Shown here piece after piece: positions 1 to 14,300 of a DNA stretch of 64,000 nucleotides. The position numbers were made by a program, and so were the translations under genes. Under the pieces are notes generated by a model. It made no database searches and was not told the DNA's origin. It saw only the letters and a list, made by a program, of their open reading frames with translations. The DNA is from Haemonchus contortus (taxonomy: Eukaryota > Nematoda > Chromadorea > Rhabditida > Trichostrongylidae): contig LS997567.1 of assembly GCA_000469685.2 (NCBI GenBank), forward strand, positions 5,411,374 to 5,475,373. The letters run 5' to 3'. Position 1 is the stretch's first letter; every line of letters begins with the position of its first letter.

Positions 1-599
1 TCACCTTTCTACCAGACCATGCCCGCTACCACTTCCAGAATTCCCTATCAATTTACTGGAGAAAACTGAATCTAAGCTAAATGATTAAGTCATTGCTTTT
101 GCCAATAGCTGTACCAAATTTTGTAGTCCAATGCATCTAGGACACGGCAATTGTTGACAACGCAAGCAGTGACTCATTGAGGACCTGTTACTGCGTCGTT
201 CACGATTCCTAGGCCCTGAGTATATTGCATTACAAAACCTAACACGTATACTTACCAACAGATCAATATGGTGAGCTATTTTTTGTAGCTTATTTATGTT
301 TGTGCGAGGTGCAGCTCAGCATTTTATTACTCTTCAATACTTGGCAAGACGCATTACTGCGACGGACTTATAACAGATCCAGAGCCCTCGTTGTAAAACC
401 TCTGAAGATCACTAACTGTAGAAGAATTTGTTTTTCTCTGATTATTCATACTGGCCCGGGTAATACACAGTAACACAATAAAATGGATCGGCAGTAATCA
501 TTTCATCTATCTCCAGATTTTACATGAAAGTGAAGAAAACGAAATACACTGAAGCGGTTGGGTAGTACAAGATCCTATAAGCATTGGCCGGCCCACGAT

Positions 600-810
600 T
601 ATTGTCATATTCCAACTCTTGCATTGATTGGATTACTGATTCGTTATCATTTGTTATCATATATTATCATTCATTACAACTCATTATTATCAATTACTAC
701 TAATCACTAAAGTCTTTTATTTTTTATTATCATTTACCATAATTTGTTACTGTCAATTATCATTTATTATTGTTTGTTATCAGGCATTATCATTCAATAA
801 CCAACCACCG
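600..810. repeat. AT-rich degenerate microsatellite
   Basis: Imperfect repeats built on units such as ATTATCATT and TTACTAATCA fill this stretch. No open frame or conserved block is visible. The flanks (1-600 and 810-1000) also hold nothing I can identify. Confidence 0.6.
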
Positions 811-1017
811 TAATGATCAATAATACACAGAAATTTGCGAGGAAATAGCTAAATGGTTTTTCCCTAGGAGGAAGGAGGCAGCTTGTTAAACAATGCGGAG
901 AGGTCATTTCTCAAGTGTTTGTGGTCCTCGAATTTTTTCCCCAAATCCTTCATTGGGCTTAAGAAAAGCTCAATCCTAACATATTTTTGGTATGTTTGAA
1001 GAATGTGTGACAGATTG

Positions 1018-1062
1018 AGGGTGTATGTGTGTGAGAGTGTGTGTGTATGTGAGTGTGTTGTG
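1018..1062. repeat. (GT)n microsatellite
   Basis: An impure GT/TG run interrupted by GA and TA steps. From here to 2079 I see no supported gene; a 103-codon minus-strand frame at 1345-1656 has no splice context or recognisable motif. Confidence 0.75.
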
Positions 1063-2079
1063 TGCACCGTCCTCTCGACAGGTCCGCTGAGAGATTCAAG
1101 AGGTGGTCAGGGAAAACGTTTCCCCTCTCACTATCCATACTTCTTCACTTCATGCACAAAAGCGATGAGAACCCGGAGTCAGTCTTACTTTTACAGTTAT
1201 TGATTTGTTTACTATTGAATTATTAGAAATCCTGCCTTCAATCTACAAACGCTCCTTCCACGGCTTCTGCTTGTGATGTGCTCAATCTATGACTTTCACT
1301 TTTGATTGTCTCGGCTACCATTTTTCCATCATCAGATATCGTTTTCACATGCTCAAGGAATTTTCACTGTAAAAAACGATGATCTTTGACCCTATGTGTT
1401 GCAAGTTGTCGAACCAGGAATGCGCCCTGCTTTCGACCTGCACTGAAGACCGCACAGATGTTTCAATGCGTACGTAACCTACCCCACACCTACCCCACCT
1501 GAAGGAAAAATATGTGGTACCATGTAACAGTACAAATTGGTTCATAGCACCGCATTTATTTTTCTTCTTAGATAGATACCCTGGGAAAGGGGTACCTTGA
1601 TGAGTTGGCGAGGCATTTGATCCGCTAATCATAGATGCAGAAATGAAGCCGTTCACTAATTTTCGCTGGTTACTACTTGGATATGTCTACCGAAAAATTT
1701 TTGAGATGGAGGGAAGCATTTGGGTGATAACTCGATGATTGCGGAATATTTGTTATCATGAAATATTACTCAATTTTACTATGAGTCATGACGTTGACAT
1801 TGTTACTGCATAATTTGATAACAATCGGCTGTTGATACCTTCCTAGCCATCTGCTGTCTATCCTTTTTCATCCCAGGCCATTTTCATCCAATTACAAGTT
1901 CGCTGCCATTTGAATAGGTGGTGGTACGATTTCCTTCCTGGGTGGTCTTGATAGCGCGTTCAGATGATTAACTTCACATAGTCCGCATGAACCATTTGGG
2001 TCAATCATCTCTGCTTAAGCTATTGGGATAGCTATTAGGAATCTTCAGTAAAGGGATAAAAAACTCATGTTCTGGCTAG

Positions 2080-5000
2080 CACCAAGTGTTATTGCACAGG
2101 CCAGACGCGCATTCAATTGCCGTCACGATTTCCAGTCGAAAGCGTAAATAAGGCGTATCCATGTAAAAGGCTAATCGCCATACCATCCTCGTATTTAAAA
2201 TGAAAAACTGACCTATCTTCTTCAGAATCATGGATTCGAAACGAAATTGGATACTTCTGGAAGCATCCACATCCAGCTCGGCTACTCCCATACATATTCT
2301 TGGAAGCAGACGGTAGGATATTTGGTGCTGCTCCTGCTCATACTCGCGTTTTACTGGCGCAGTTTCTTCTGACTCATCCTAAGACTTTTTCTGACACGAC
2401 ACAGTCAAGGTTTACGAGGTCACCCAATGACATAGGGCATTAACACAAATGTCCTCCGCAGTGACGACGAGCCCCAATTCATATGAGTTCCAGGGCAAAT
2501 TACCGGTATTGATATAATGTTGTCTTGTTGTTCAGAAGGATCACACCGGTAATGGAACAGTATAGCGATCAGGCTCGTCTACAAACGATAAATCGGCTTA
2601 ATGATCGGATTCATAAACGGATCATGAATAACTATCGGGTATGTTTTGGTAATCAACATTCATGTAAACAAAAAACAATGGTAAACAATTACAGCCCCAG
2701 TCGTGTTTTTTCAATCTACGTAGATTTTATCCAATCAATAATCTCTAAAAAATTGTCTATAACCAGTCCACGTACTCTGGGCCTCATGGAGTCATCTATG
2801 AGGGGCATACAATACATGGGTTGGTATATAGATCAGATCATTTTCTGGATTTTTAGGCAAATACTACTTCTAAGTCTTCCAAAATTTCACTCCATACTTG
2901 TGTTCGTGAATATTTATTTCTGCCAACCCTAGAAAGTCAAGGTTTAAAGTAAATTCAAAAGACGTACAGTTGCTGGGGCGGAACTATCCGGTCCTCTCAT
3001 TGGAGCAGTACTTCCACACACATATCCACTGATAGGCGATTAGAGCACAGCAGTTTGGTGTGGTGCGTTAGGAACGAAATGGTCGCGTCGCGGTGAGAGG
3101 GGCGTCGCGCGCGAAGGAATGTAGCAGGATGCAGCAGTAGGTAAGAAGTACAAGAACAAAAGTACTAATAGTAGAATTATGCATAAAATAATGATCGCAT
3201 ATCGATTGAGCTGTATGAAGAACGCTAGAGCTGTAATAACGGCGAGTGAGTGGTCCGCGACAGCCGCGTGCGGCAAATCGATTACCCAAAATCGTTCCTA
3301 ACGCCCGTCTCCCCAGCAATTTGGATACCTCTTCTGCTACTATACCAGGCTTGGCCAGCCAGACCTTTAAGCGGCTCGGACCAGTAGGGCTACCTGAAGA
3401 CGTTGCACTGAAAGATTCCTTGTAGCCCATCGCTGCTTACTCTAAACTCCTTAACCTTTTATGCCCCAGGGAGTGTAATTTCCAGGGAACGGTATATTTT
3501 TAAAGGCAGTCCTCTTTTGAGTCAATCCTCAAAATGAGGTATTCCCTGCCTTCCCCTGGACAAAAAGACCGAAGAACAAGGATGAACCGGTATTACGAAT
3601 AATACCCTGATTTTAATGTCCTTCATCTCCTTCCCGTTTGAGATACCTAGAGGTCCAGGATCACAACCTTTCTCCGCTTCCTGTTCAAGGTATCAAGGGG
3701 ACTAGGAAGTTGAAGCGGTCAATACAACAGCTGCTGTTGTTCTTCATTTATATGCCCAAATTTTAATTCTGCAGCAATTTTAGTTTGAAATTTATTAATC
3801 GCCAGCCCTTGACAGAGTCCCATCGAGATTCACAGCCCACTTGAATTCAGTTTGTTTATAATATGGCCACTTTTTCTTCATTGATAGCCTGAATAAACAG
3901 TGGATCGTATAGACCTCTAACGGCTTTTGTTTGGATTCGCCCACAATTATTTTGTTTGAGATCCAGCGCTTTTCGATTCCAAGGGGCTCTCATGGAACAA
4001 TAGAGGATTGTCCTCCAAAAAGCGGGGCAAACGATATCAAGGAAGGTGTCACTCAAAAGAAAAGTCTGGGAGAATCACCGTCGATTATTCAGTAAATCTA
4101 ACTGTTTCAGAATAGTACTGATCCAGTGGCTGGAGAGGGAGCGGCAGTGATTGACGAGAGTTTCCGATTCATCGATGATGAGCAGAGCAAGTCAAGTTCG
4201 TCCTCATCAGTTTTGTTTACAACTTTTCCATCAAAACATAATTTTGGTTTTCCATAACAATGACGATTTTCTTTTTTCGATGGTACGTAGAGCGAGGTAG
4301 CGGCCCAAACTTCACATTAGTCCACTAGATAGGAGATACTCGTTCAGAAACTAGTGATATAGCTCAAGATCAATAATTCAAGGTAATAGTAACAACGATT
4401 GAGTTACACCTGCAATATGCGCTTGTGCCCCATGCAGTGCGCAGCCAGGGCCCAGATTGAGATTCCTCTTCCGCGGCCCCCTGACCCCTCTCCTTCTCTT
4501 TTCCTCCCCTCTCCTTTCCAACAAGTTTGGTAGTCACCAATTGACAGGGATGGGGTGGTGGAGAGAGGAAAGAGGTCACCGTAATGAAAGTTATGGGATC
4601 CTAGCTCGGAACACCTGAAATCTGTCGGTTATTAGCAAGATGGGTCCCTAAACGGAAGAACGACAAACTGATTTTCACATCAACTAGCCCCAAGTCACTG
4701 CAAAAAAAGCTCGTCCTTCGAAATTCAATGCGAATTTAAATGGGAGTCGGATGCGGAGCGTATACTGAACCGTAATCAATCCACGTCGATTTTCTGAGAA
4801 CATTTTATTGGTGGATTTTCAAAGCTGTTCAACCATATTGACAATTGCTAGAGCTACTGGTACGAACCATTTCAAAGCCTTCTGTTGATTGTTTAGCTGC
4901 TTAACAAATACGATTAGATCTTACTAAAAGAACTTCAGAAAGTAACGGAAAACGAACTTCCTCGGTCCTTTAATTTCCATGAAATCCACTTGTTTTAGGA

Positions 5001-7871
5001 GTGACCAGACCTGAACCGATAGCTGAAGAGAGCGAACATGTTGATCCATACATCTCGCATAGGAACTCTAGTGGAGAGATAGAAGCCGTGTACGAACGAC
5101 GGTTGCCATGTAAGCGCTATCAAACTTACTAAAGTCACTGGCAGTAAGAGTAGGATTGACTTGTAAGAAGCTCATTCCGAGATTGAAGTTCTACTTTCTT
5201 ACTTCGATCGGTGGACTTCATACATTGAAAGGATAACAGCGTAAACGTGGGGAACCGGACCTATGCTTTTCAACCAGAGGTGTTGAGGATCTGTTCACAA
5301 GTTGAAGTGTTCAGAGTGTAATATTGATTATATTGGTAGTACAGAGTAAACAAAGTTGAAAAAAAATTTGTCCCTATGGATCAAATACAGCCGGTGCCAA
5401 CCAGTTCCCGTTCCATTTCTCTGCGACCAGTTTGATAAACTCGAACTTGTTTGAGAGGATGAAAACAATGAATTCGCGCCAGTTAATCCCTATATTTTAC
5501 TGCATAGGCTGAATACGCATTTAAATCTCTTCACGATTTTGAATGAAAGTCGATTAAGTAACGTTTTGAAAAAAGAGTGATTAAAGTTCAGCGTTTTGCC
5601 CTTTATACACGAGAAAACTCACCAAATGTTGACTACTTGTTACAGCCACTTCGAGCCGAGAAGATATTTTACGTCCTCAATCTATATTGAACCGATCACG
5701 ACCATATGAAGAACCTATCTATGTAAAACCAGCAATTCGTACGTTCCATTACAATACTCTCACTTTTACTTAGCAGATTTTACAGCGAAAGTAAATGGAA
5801 ATATCGTAGCGATGGGGAAAACCCTCCGTGAGCGATGGGTAAAGATTTTGACAACCAGAAGGGTACTTTTCCCTATGACACCACCTGAGAATAAGCTAGT
5901 CAGGTAGCTCCGCCCACCATCCTGACTTGTGGGCGGTACCACCTGGCATGGAACTTGCCATCTGACTCGAAAAGGATTGTTTCCTTCTATGTAATCATAT
6001 GTCAAATTTCATCATATTGAGGATCAGCGAGGATGGCTCCTACTAGTGCGTCTCCGCGGAACAAATTACAACAACGAGAATATCGTAGCGGAAAATACTA
6101 TAGAACCAATTCTGCAGTTGAATATACACGATATGGAAGGGAAGAAGTACAACACCAACCTAGCAGATCGAATTCTCTAGATTCTGGTAGTCTTCGAATA
6201 CAAAGGTAGGCTGGAATTGGATAGACTAAGATTTACTTTTGTTCTAACTTTTATTCAAGATATGTTCGATTGCCTCGATGGCGTCCTCCACTGAGGACAT
6301 ACACACATTACGATAAGATTCGTGGAAATATCGATAGACAGCGTTATGGAATGGCAGATGAACCTCGCCCAAGTTTTCTCCACCGATCTCCACAATTCTA
6401 CGACAAATGTGATCTCTGCGTGTTTCAAGTATTTCGGCCAGGTTATCACTGCCCTGTGAGTTGCAGAGTTTCGTAGGGATGGGGAACACGATAATATGGG
6501 TGTGAACGAAAAGTGGGTGTTGAATCGAATGGGTGGAAGGGTGTGCCCTTCGTTGCACGTGTCCGCCGTAACTAGGTCACGCCGCAGCCGCCGCACGCGG
6601 GAGGTCAGCCCGCGATACTTGACAGATGTCGCAGTTGTCAGTGGGGCATATGATCTGCGATTGGTCCACGGCAGTCAGCTCAAAGGGAAGATAACACGGA
6701 AAAATGAATATCATTCGCTCCACTGACACTTGGTGGTACTGTAATGTTATCTCGAGACCTCAGTGTGGTGCGCCGCGCGCGAAGTGGGCGGAGTGACCTA
6801 CTTTCGACGGACGCGCGCAACGGACGTTCTCCGGCGGAGGGAGGATGCCTCGCAGGGCTCAATGCAGCGACGACATGTTTTATGAGAGTGCAGACGACAT
6901 GACAAAATCTAAAGTTGTTTCTGAGCACACCCCATTTATCGTACCTACTACCTTTAAACGCATGTTTCTCATCAACTTCAATGTTCTTTGTCGAATGAAA
7001 CATATTTTTAGTATTTCTATATTAAGGCTTGTGGACGTGGTGAGACCCTGAGATCTTGGGCTGTTCCGCCAGCAGAAACCTCTATTCATATACCATCACA
7101 AATTTTAAATGTACGAACCCTCAATATGCAACGGCACGATGACTCTCCACAGGAGCTACCATCAAAGTACTTCTCAACTGGTAAGTCATACATAGTATAG
7201 AAGAAGAAAATTCCTTCAAGCCTCAAAATAGGCTCTAATCATATCTCCTTTGACAGAATTCCGAGAACTCTACCCAATATCTCGACGTCTAAGCCGCCGC
7301 CAAACGAAGAGCCCTGTCTATCGCTATGGTACGTCTACATTAAATTTGGGCACGCTGAGCGCACTGCAAACAAAAGCTGAACATTGGTAGATCTAAGTTC
7401 GGCTTTCCATGATTGGGTAATCGTGTAGCCCGACCGCTATCCGCCAATGAGCAGCGCGCTGGCGCCCGACAACTCCGCCCACAAATCGCCAGCGCGCTCA
7501 GCGTGTTGGCTGCCTTGAAAAGGATTATTGGGGAAAACCATCGATCCCATTTATGTGAAGTAGATACTCTTTCATTGAGAACTGCCTAATTTCTAGTCAA
7601 CTTCTCTTTTTCTTGTATCAGGGTTCCTACTTGTGCCTCTCTACTTACAGAGAATGAATCGGGAACTTCAAAGATATTACATTTTTCTACAGTTTACTCT
7701 TGCCACATTACAGGTTTAGCCATGCCACCAGCCCTTTACGACTATGATGTTTGGGCATGCCGACAGGATAGACGCTCGTTGATAACACATGCTGCGATTC
7801 TAGCCTTGGTTCTATTCTCAGTAGCATTTGTCATTTCGGCTGGAGTTATACTTGTTGTTACTGTCGCATAA
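2080..7871 (+). CDS. Uncharacterised protein with a C-terminal membrane anchor (5' incomplete)
   Basis: I do not recognise the family. Nine exons can be chained in one frame: 2080-2143, 2226-2409, 2536-2638, 4111-4195, 4999-5109, 6028-6205, 7053-7180, 7257-7328 and 7714-7871 (TAA). Every junction keeps phase, giving 360 residues. The first visible part looks globular (around LLPYIFLEADGRIF). The middle is polar, Ser/Arg/Gln-rich and probably disordered. The last ~28 residues form one hydrophobic helix (starting SLITHAAILALV) that ends almost at the stop, so the chain resembles a tail-anchored or single-pass protein with a large cytosolic side. The upstream exon boundary at 2080 is phase 0, so more N-terminal exons should lie to the left. 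The acceptors at 6028 and 7053 lack a good TTTCAG and are the weakest joins. MITEs sit in the introns at 3059-3315 and 6541-6832. Confidence 0.7.
3059..3315 (+). mobile_element. MITE family A, copy 1
   Basis: One of seven ~250 bp copies (others near 8.7, 11.6, 21.8, 36.3, 42.3 and 58.7 kb). Inner inverted ends read GTTAGGAACGA and TCGTTCCTAAC, with GC-rich shoulders around an AT-rich core. The flanks carry a near-perfect 9 bp duplication (GCAGTTTGG / GCAATTTGG). The length of the duplication fits Mutator-like elements. No coding capacity. It lies in an intron of the 2080-7871 gene. Confidence 0.85.
6541..6832 (+). mobile_element. MITE family B, copy 1
   Basis: About 290 bp with ~30 bp inverted ends (CGTTGCACGTGTCC side, and the reverse GGACGCGCGCAACG side). 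Three relatives lie at 29289, 46816 and 52267. Flanks GGTGGAAGG and GGCGGAGGG are a decayed 9 bp target duplication. Intronic. Confidence 0.82.
7448..7503. repeat. GC-rich hairpin
   Basis: Arms of about 12 bp (AGCGCGCTGGCG with CGCCAGCGCGCT) separated by ~30 bp, in the last intron of the membrane-anchored protein gene. Possibly the remnant of a small palindromic element. Confidence 0.6.
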
Positions 7872-8657
7872 AATTCCACTGAAATGATGATCCTACATTA
7901 GTAACTGAGCCAATATTTGGCAAAAAAAAACTCAAGAAACATCTGGAGGTATCGGTCAGCAGATGCCAAGGTCTCATCGCGTCAGAACTTGGTCGCCGCG
8001 GAAGTGGCTGCGCGATTACCGGAACCAACAAAACCTCTCTTTTTACTTCAAAATCGTCATTCGAGCTCAACAAACCTAATTCCTTCCCCCATATGAATGA
8101 ATACAAACACCCACAACCAGTTGAATTCAAAAGAAACGAATTCCAATTTGAACAAATGGTAGCTGTTTACAGTTATGCTCCGAAGCACACGGGACGGCAT
8201 GTCAATAGGGAGGTTGCATTGATTCGGATTGAAGTACTGCATTTTGGTCTGCTACTTTTTGCTAAAACTATTCACCACTGTGTCGACAATTGAACGACGT
8301 CGACTTCAAAAAGAATCTTTGAAAACGGCCGATCAATGCGTCATCCTAACCAGTCCCCATAAAAGGATGTGGCAGCCATCTGGGCACCGTTCTTCATCGC
8401 CACACGAACCCGTGCAAATTCCAAAAATTCCATGGCTTGGCTTGCATAATCGCATCAGAGACAGGAATTCTTTAGTAAATATCATACGCTCGGTCTGTTA
8501 TCGACTCCAAAAAAGGTCATAAAAATTCAGGTCTTCAGATTAGACAAAAAATGACATTCTCGGGTAGAATTCTGTTTGCCTAACTCATGAGTTCTACAGG
8601 CTCCCATTTCAATATGCCAAAAGTAAGAACGCCACAATTTTCGTAGTTCCAAAATGG

Positions 8658-8899
8658 GGATGGCGGGCAGTAGGAACGGTTTCAAGTAATCGATCCATCG
8701 CACGCGGCTGTCGCGGATCATTTACCTCGTTATAACAGCTCTAGCGTTCTTCTTACAGCTCAATCGCTATGCGACTTTGGCATGAGTCTTCTGTTACTTC
8801 TTTTGTCCTTCTATTTTTTTTCTGTACTCTGCTATACTCCTTCGCGCGCGGCGTCTTTCCCGCCGCGAGCGACAATTTTGTTCTTACTGCACCACACCC
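8658..8899 (-). mobile_element. MITE family A, copy 2 (perfect 9 bp duplication)
   Basis: Same element as at 3059, in the opposite orientation. It is flanked by a perfect direct repeat CCAAAATGG at 8649-8657 and 8900-8908. This is the cleanest insertion scar of the family and defines its ends as GGATGGCGGGCAG and CTGCACCACACCC. Confidence 0.9.
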
Positions 8900-9228
8900 C
8901 CAAAATGGACCCAGGACAGGGGTGGATTGTCAAGCAAAATGAAATGCAAATGTCTATGTTCTCATAAAATTACTGAACTTCTACTAGCTTCAACCCAACC
9001 CCAGATCTGCAACGTTAGACTCGATGAACGAAAAGCGATTTCTAGCTAGTTGTCCCGCTTGGCGCCCTTCAACCTAGTCAGTTGTCTTGGTCAATTGTCT
9101 CACCATTCGCTCAAGTCAAACGCCCTTCACCCTTAGCCCAAACCGAATTCAATGAACATTACAAGATTGCTGTCACACTTCCCAGTTATTCTAGCTTGGT
9201 GAACTACCCCTTCTCCTCTCAATCCTGA

Positions 9229-9278
9229 ATATATAACTAGTTAGTAAGACTAAATATATAACTAGTTAGTAAGACTAA
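9229..9278. repeat. Two tandem copies of a 25 bp unit
   Basis: The unit ATATATAACTAGTTAG... is repeated exactly once, 9229-9253 and 9254-9278. Non-coding. Confidence 0.85.
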
Positions 9279-11389
9279 ACTGTAATAGAAACCACAAATA
9301 ACAAGACATTTAAAACATAATTTATGCGAATACCGATGGAAAACCGGTCCCAAATCAGTACATAAACGTAGTAACCATATCATTCACAAGTAACACTACA
9401 AGTAATAGGAATCTAGGCAGAAATGTTGGCAACGAAATCGTATTTTTCAGTATGGTAATGAATTTACTAACGAAAACAATACACGAAAATCGAACATTCA
9501 CAAGGGATGCACGGGGGGGACCAGCATCCAAAGAAATCGTAAAAGCTGTCATCAATCATACATGACCGCCAAAAGGCTGTGAATTACTTCTACTAGTACA
9601 TATTCGCTACACATAAACACACATTAATACTAAAACAAAGCCCTATACGACAAGTAATACTTTAATTACTATATTAGAACAGAGTGTAATGTATGAAGAA
9701 TCTGCTGCTGCACTTCTAAACCCATTGAACAATACCATTCAAAATCTATGATACAGCTCTGTTCATTCCTGAACATTCAACCAACATAAAACGTTAAAAC
9801 GTGAATCTTACATGGTTTTCCTCGTTTTCTAATAAAACACAGATCGCTGTGCTGTGGATGGGTAATGGCACAGATTTTTTTAACGTTTACATTTACATAT
9901 CACTAATTATCTGCGAAAATTACAGTAAAGTACGACGTGTAAATTTCATGCTACAGTACTATAAGTTACAGAAGACATCAAATCTTATGAGGTCGCACAC
10001 GTTCCAATCGTTAAAATCCATTTACACTCAAATATTCCTAACTGTATTCTAACAGTTAATTAAAAAAACGATTCACAAGTGTTGTATTTTTTAGGTTTAC
10101 TTGAGTAATGTGAAGTTGGATGCACTTGGCGCTTCCATCCAACGTGGCCATCTAATCGAGACCAAATTTGAAGTGAACTTTAGCTAGATTAAAATAAAAT
10201 CCTTTAAAGCCGGATATGTAATGATCCTGCTGATGATGAAGCCCCATTGGAATTAAGTTGGAGCGTTTTAGATTAGTTAAGTTAAAATTTTAGGGAAGCC
10301 AACTCCAAAGAGCGTGTCGCGACGCGGTTTTGCGGCGAACGCGCGCGATGTTCGATCACCACGAGCGGCGCGCGTGTTAAGGCTGTTGCGCGGGCTACGT
10401 GCGGAGACTGTTTGGCCAAGCCTAACTCTTGGCACAACTTCAAAAATGTTCAATTAGTAATAAGAGAGTAAGAATTTGATGCTTTGTTGGACCCTTACTG
10501 AAGATTCAGTAATGTTAGTTTTTTAACAAAGATAAAAAAGTACTGAAAATACCAGTACAGAAAGGAGCCGAAAGTAAGTATTTTAGGCACCTTAGACAAC
10601 CTTGTGCAATCACTGTGGTTAAAATAGGAAGATAAGCTTTTACTAGTTAAAGCTCACATGAAATCTGGTCCCAAATATATAGGTACTACGGTATGTGAGT
10701 CCAAAAGGAAAGAGAATTTTTCAAATAAAACTAATCAATCAATCAATTAGTCAAAAAAAAATAAAATCTGTGAGTAGATTACGAAGATGTTTACGTTAAA
10801 GAGAACTTTCAAAACGTAGAGTTAGTGTTTACTAGTATGTTGTGGCTAAAAACGGTGTTACCTATCTCTACAAACGGTAGCAGTCCGCAATTCCAACATT
10901 TTCCCCACCCACCCACTTGCCCAAAGCCTTTTTTAGATGCGTCGTATATGTGAAAGGTGGTTGGAGACGGTATGCGCTGTTGGTACGCAATTGCAGACTG
11001 CTATCGGGAACAGAAATAAATGCGACCACTAAAAACAAATACAATTGAGGAATATGGTTGTCATCAAGGACTTGGTTCCTAAAACCTGAGCCAAACCTCG
11101 GATATATGGTTCATCATAGCTTTTTTGAACACCATACACCGCTCAACTCGTACAAAGCGGTATGGTATGGCTATCGATTGTATTTGATGACTAACCGTTG
11201 TCACATCACAGTAAATACGCTAAACAAAAAAATAGTTCATAGATTTTCATAGAAATAAAGTAACGATTAATTCTGAGCAATCTTAAGACGTCGGACAATT
11301 CCCTGACGTTCGTAGACAGCGTCAGCCTTCAGGCAGTGAACGAAGAATCGAAGCGGTGATACCCAAGAAACGAACCGACGCTGTCAAAT

Positions 11390-14300
11390 CTAATCCAGTT
11401 CAACTTTTGCAGCCAGGATACGAGCGAATGCAGCATGAACGACATCTGGGCAAGAAACGAAACAAATTCTGCTATCATCACCTACGATACTTCGCACTGA
11501 TTCACGTAGCGAATCTCCAGCGCCAACAAATAAGGCCATCGCGCCCTGAAACATGTTGAACTTCAATGTCATACTATGAACCATTTCAATTATTTTTCTA
11601 TTTTTAATCTATCAGAATAATTAGGGTGTGGTGCGTTAGGAACGAAATGGTCCCGTCGCGCTGAGAGGGGCGTCGCGCGCGAAGGAATGAAGCGGGATGC
11701 AGCAGTAGGTAAGAAGTACAAGAACAAATGTACTAATAGTAGAATTATGCATGAAATAATGATCGCATATCGATTGAGCTGTATGAAGAACGCTAGAGCT
11801 GTAATAACGGCGAGTGAGTGGTCCGCGACAACCGCATGCGACGAATCGATTACCCAAAATCGTTCCTAGTGCCCGTCTCCCGAATAATTAGCTTGAAAGA
11901 AACTGTCGTAGTAGCGATCTTTTCTGCTTCTGGATGGCATCTATGGTTCATAAGCTACTTTTCAACGCAGGGAGGAACAATTTGATGGATTACAAGTTAT
12001 ACAAGTTACACTACCTCATTCAAGTTAAGAACTGTTTGACAAAATGGTGGCTCGAAATAAAAATATTTAGTAACTTACAGTCCTGTTCTCCGAAACGGCA
12101 TGTTGTAACATTGGCAAGTCGCTGGTGGTATCACCGGCCACCAAAACTTTTCCGTTTTTCAAAGTATCGTGAAGAGATTCTATCAATGCCGCCACACCGT
12201 CACCCTTATTCCAAACTGCTCCTGGAACAAAAACTCTGCAGACTTCATAAACACAGCCAAAGTAACAACAATAACTCCCCCCTCTAGAAAATTAAGTATT
12301 ATAGCAGTAGAAATAGAAAAAAATAGCATTTAAGCTCGAACCTGAATTATGGACGCAAACTTCGATTTCAAGCGGCGACGACGTCTCCAGTACAAGGCTC
12401 TGCAAAAGGTATGATAGAACTGTAAAAAGGCTACTTATTTACATAATAAACTAATAAAACGATATTAGCCGGAGTGTGATTATTGACAATCATGGAATGT
12501 GGTTTACCTTGTAATAGGGTGAAAACCATTTACATTTTTTTTAGAATTTTCCTTCAACAAAACCCACTTCTACGCAGAGGTCCCCGAAAAACCAAAAGAC
12601 CCGCACTACGCAAAGAAAAAGAAAATAAACGTCAAGAAATGGCTGACATAAACCAACTCACTGTATTATTGGGATCAACACGATGTATTCTCTCTTTCAC
12701 AGCTTCGATATATCGTACAACGAGTTCCAGTGGAACATGGCCAAATACTGTTTGTACTCCAAGAGTAAGACGATCAACCTTAACAGAAAAATGAACTTAT
12801 ATTGAAAGAAGAACTAAGTAAATGAGACTACAGAGTAGAGCCAAAAGGGCAACTGGAGGAGGAATATTACTCAAAAATTTCATTGAAATAATTTTATGCC
12901 CAAGAGCTTCACATTCACAAAAAAATGATTCCGTGCATGAAAAGGGGGATCTCAGTATTGTAAAGAATAAAGAGCACGGTACTCTGAAGCACAAATGTGG
13001 GTTGAAATTTTGCCCGAAGCCGAAGTTTTGCCTACAATTGGCTGAAAAAACCACTCGACCAAGATAAAGCGCTTTTTTGCGAGTTTCAAACCATTACAAA
13101 TGATTCTACTGAATGAGATTCGCAAAAATACGCCCACATTCCTCTAGCAACACCAAATGTCTTTCAGAGGGTGTGGTATTGCCACCTACCTCACTAGAAT
13201 TACAAGAAACTAAAACAACAGTGACTAGTAAAAAAGCTGGTTTACCTTTCGTTGTACTCCGCTACCAACCAATGCAAATTGTGAGAAAACACCATTCGCG
13301 AGTAAATCAGTCATCTGCAAAGGAGATTTCATAGCTTCAGAAACGCGCACAGAAAACCTTCGACTATAGACCATACCTCATCGCTAAGACGGCCGATGGC
13401 GTCGAAACCCTCTTCAGAAATCCCATCATCATGAACAACCCGTCGTCCACGTAGCCACCACTCGCGTCCCCAGGAGCCACTATGAGTAATATAGGATTTT
13501 CAAACATTATTGCTTATGTATCTTCAAAAACCCTTGAAATCATTTTCTTTACAACAGTTGCAGGAGTCGCTATTCAAAAATATCATATAGTAGCCGATAA
13601 TATCAGCAGTTATCTTTGAGGAATAAAAGGAAGCAAGAAGAAACATGGAATTTGCTTTCTAAAGAATGACCTCAGGGAAAACTTCTAGAGCTCAGCAGGA
13701 GAGCACATAAAGTGAGTGAACTGAGAAAGTAAGAAACAATTCGAAACGTCAAATCTCACCTGAACATTACTGGGCCATTGATGGGAAGAGCCGTCAGGTC
13801 CAAAATACCTGGACCACGAAGAGGTCCTGCAGTAAGTACAGCAGTAGCACGTGTGAACAACTCAGCAAATCTTCCCATCACAACAGCGCTGTAGACTGGC
13901 TAAAAACGAGATGAAAATAAAAGCTCAGAATTACTGAAATAAAATAAATAGCTGGAATTTTGTCGGAAACCTGAAGATTAGTTGCATATTGCGAGCAGTA
14001 GTCCTTCATTGTGCCATCCCAATCGGTGACTAGAAGCGGTTTAATACCCGTATCAGCAGAATCGACGAATCCCATAAGGAATCTGAAATGAAAGATCCGT
14101 CATGTAAGTAGAAACAACTATCCAATGTTTTGTATGAAAAAGCATCAAGTTACACTAGCGGAAGATGAAGCTCAGTGCCCTATACTGTTGCGATTCCCTG
14201 GCAGATATCGATTATTGCAAAAAGTCGCCTCGCGACCGCCCGCCTAGATGTCACGAATTCGCTTATGAACGCAACGAAGGCCGCATGCTGTTCAACTGAG

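Larger units (their letters stand above)
7872..11389. other. Intergenic region between two convergent genes
   Basis: This 3.5 kb holds a family-A MITE (8658-8899), a short tandem duplication (9229-9278) and a GC-rich patch near 10310-10400 rich in CGCG. Otherwise it is AT-rich with no exon-like frame that I can support. Both flanking genes end here, so it includes both 3' UTRs. Confidence 0.6.

Noticed and set aside
1345..1656. 103-codon minus-strand frame at the left edge
   Set aside because: No splice sites in phase, low-complexity stretches, no recognisable motif. It is antisense to the expected 5' part of the 2080-7871 gene.
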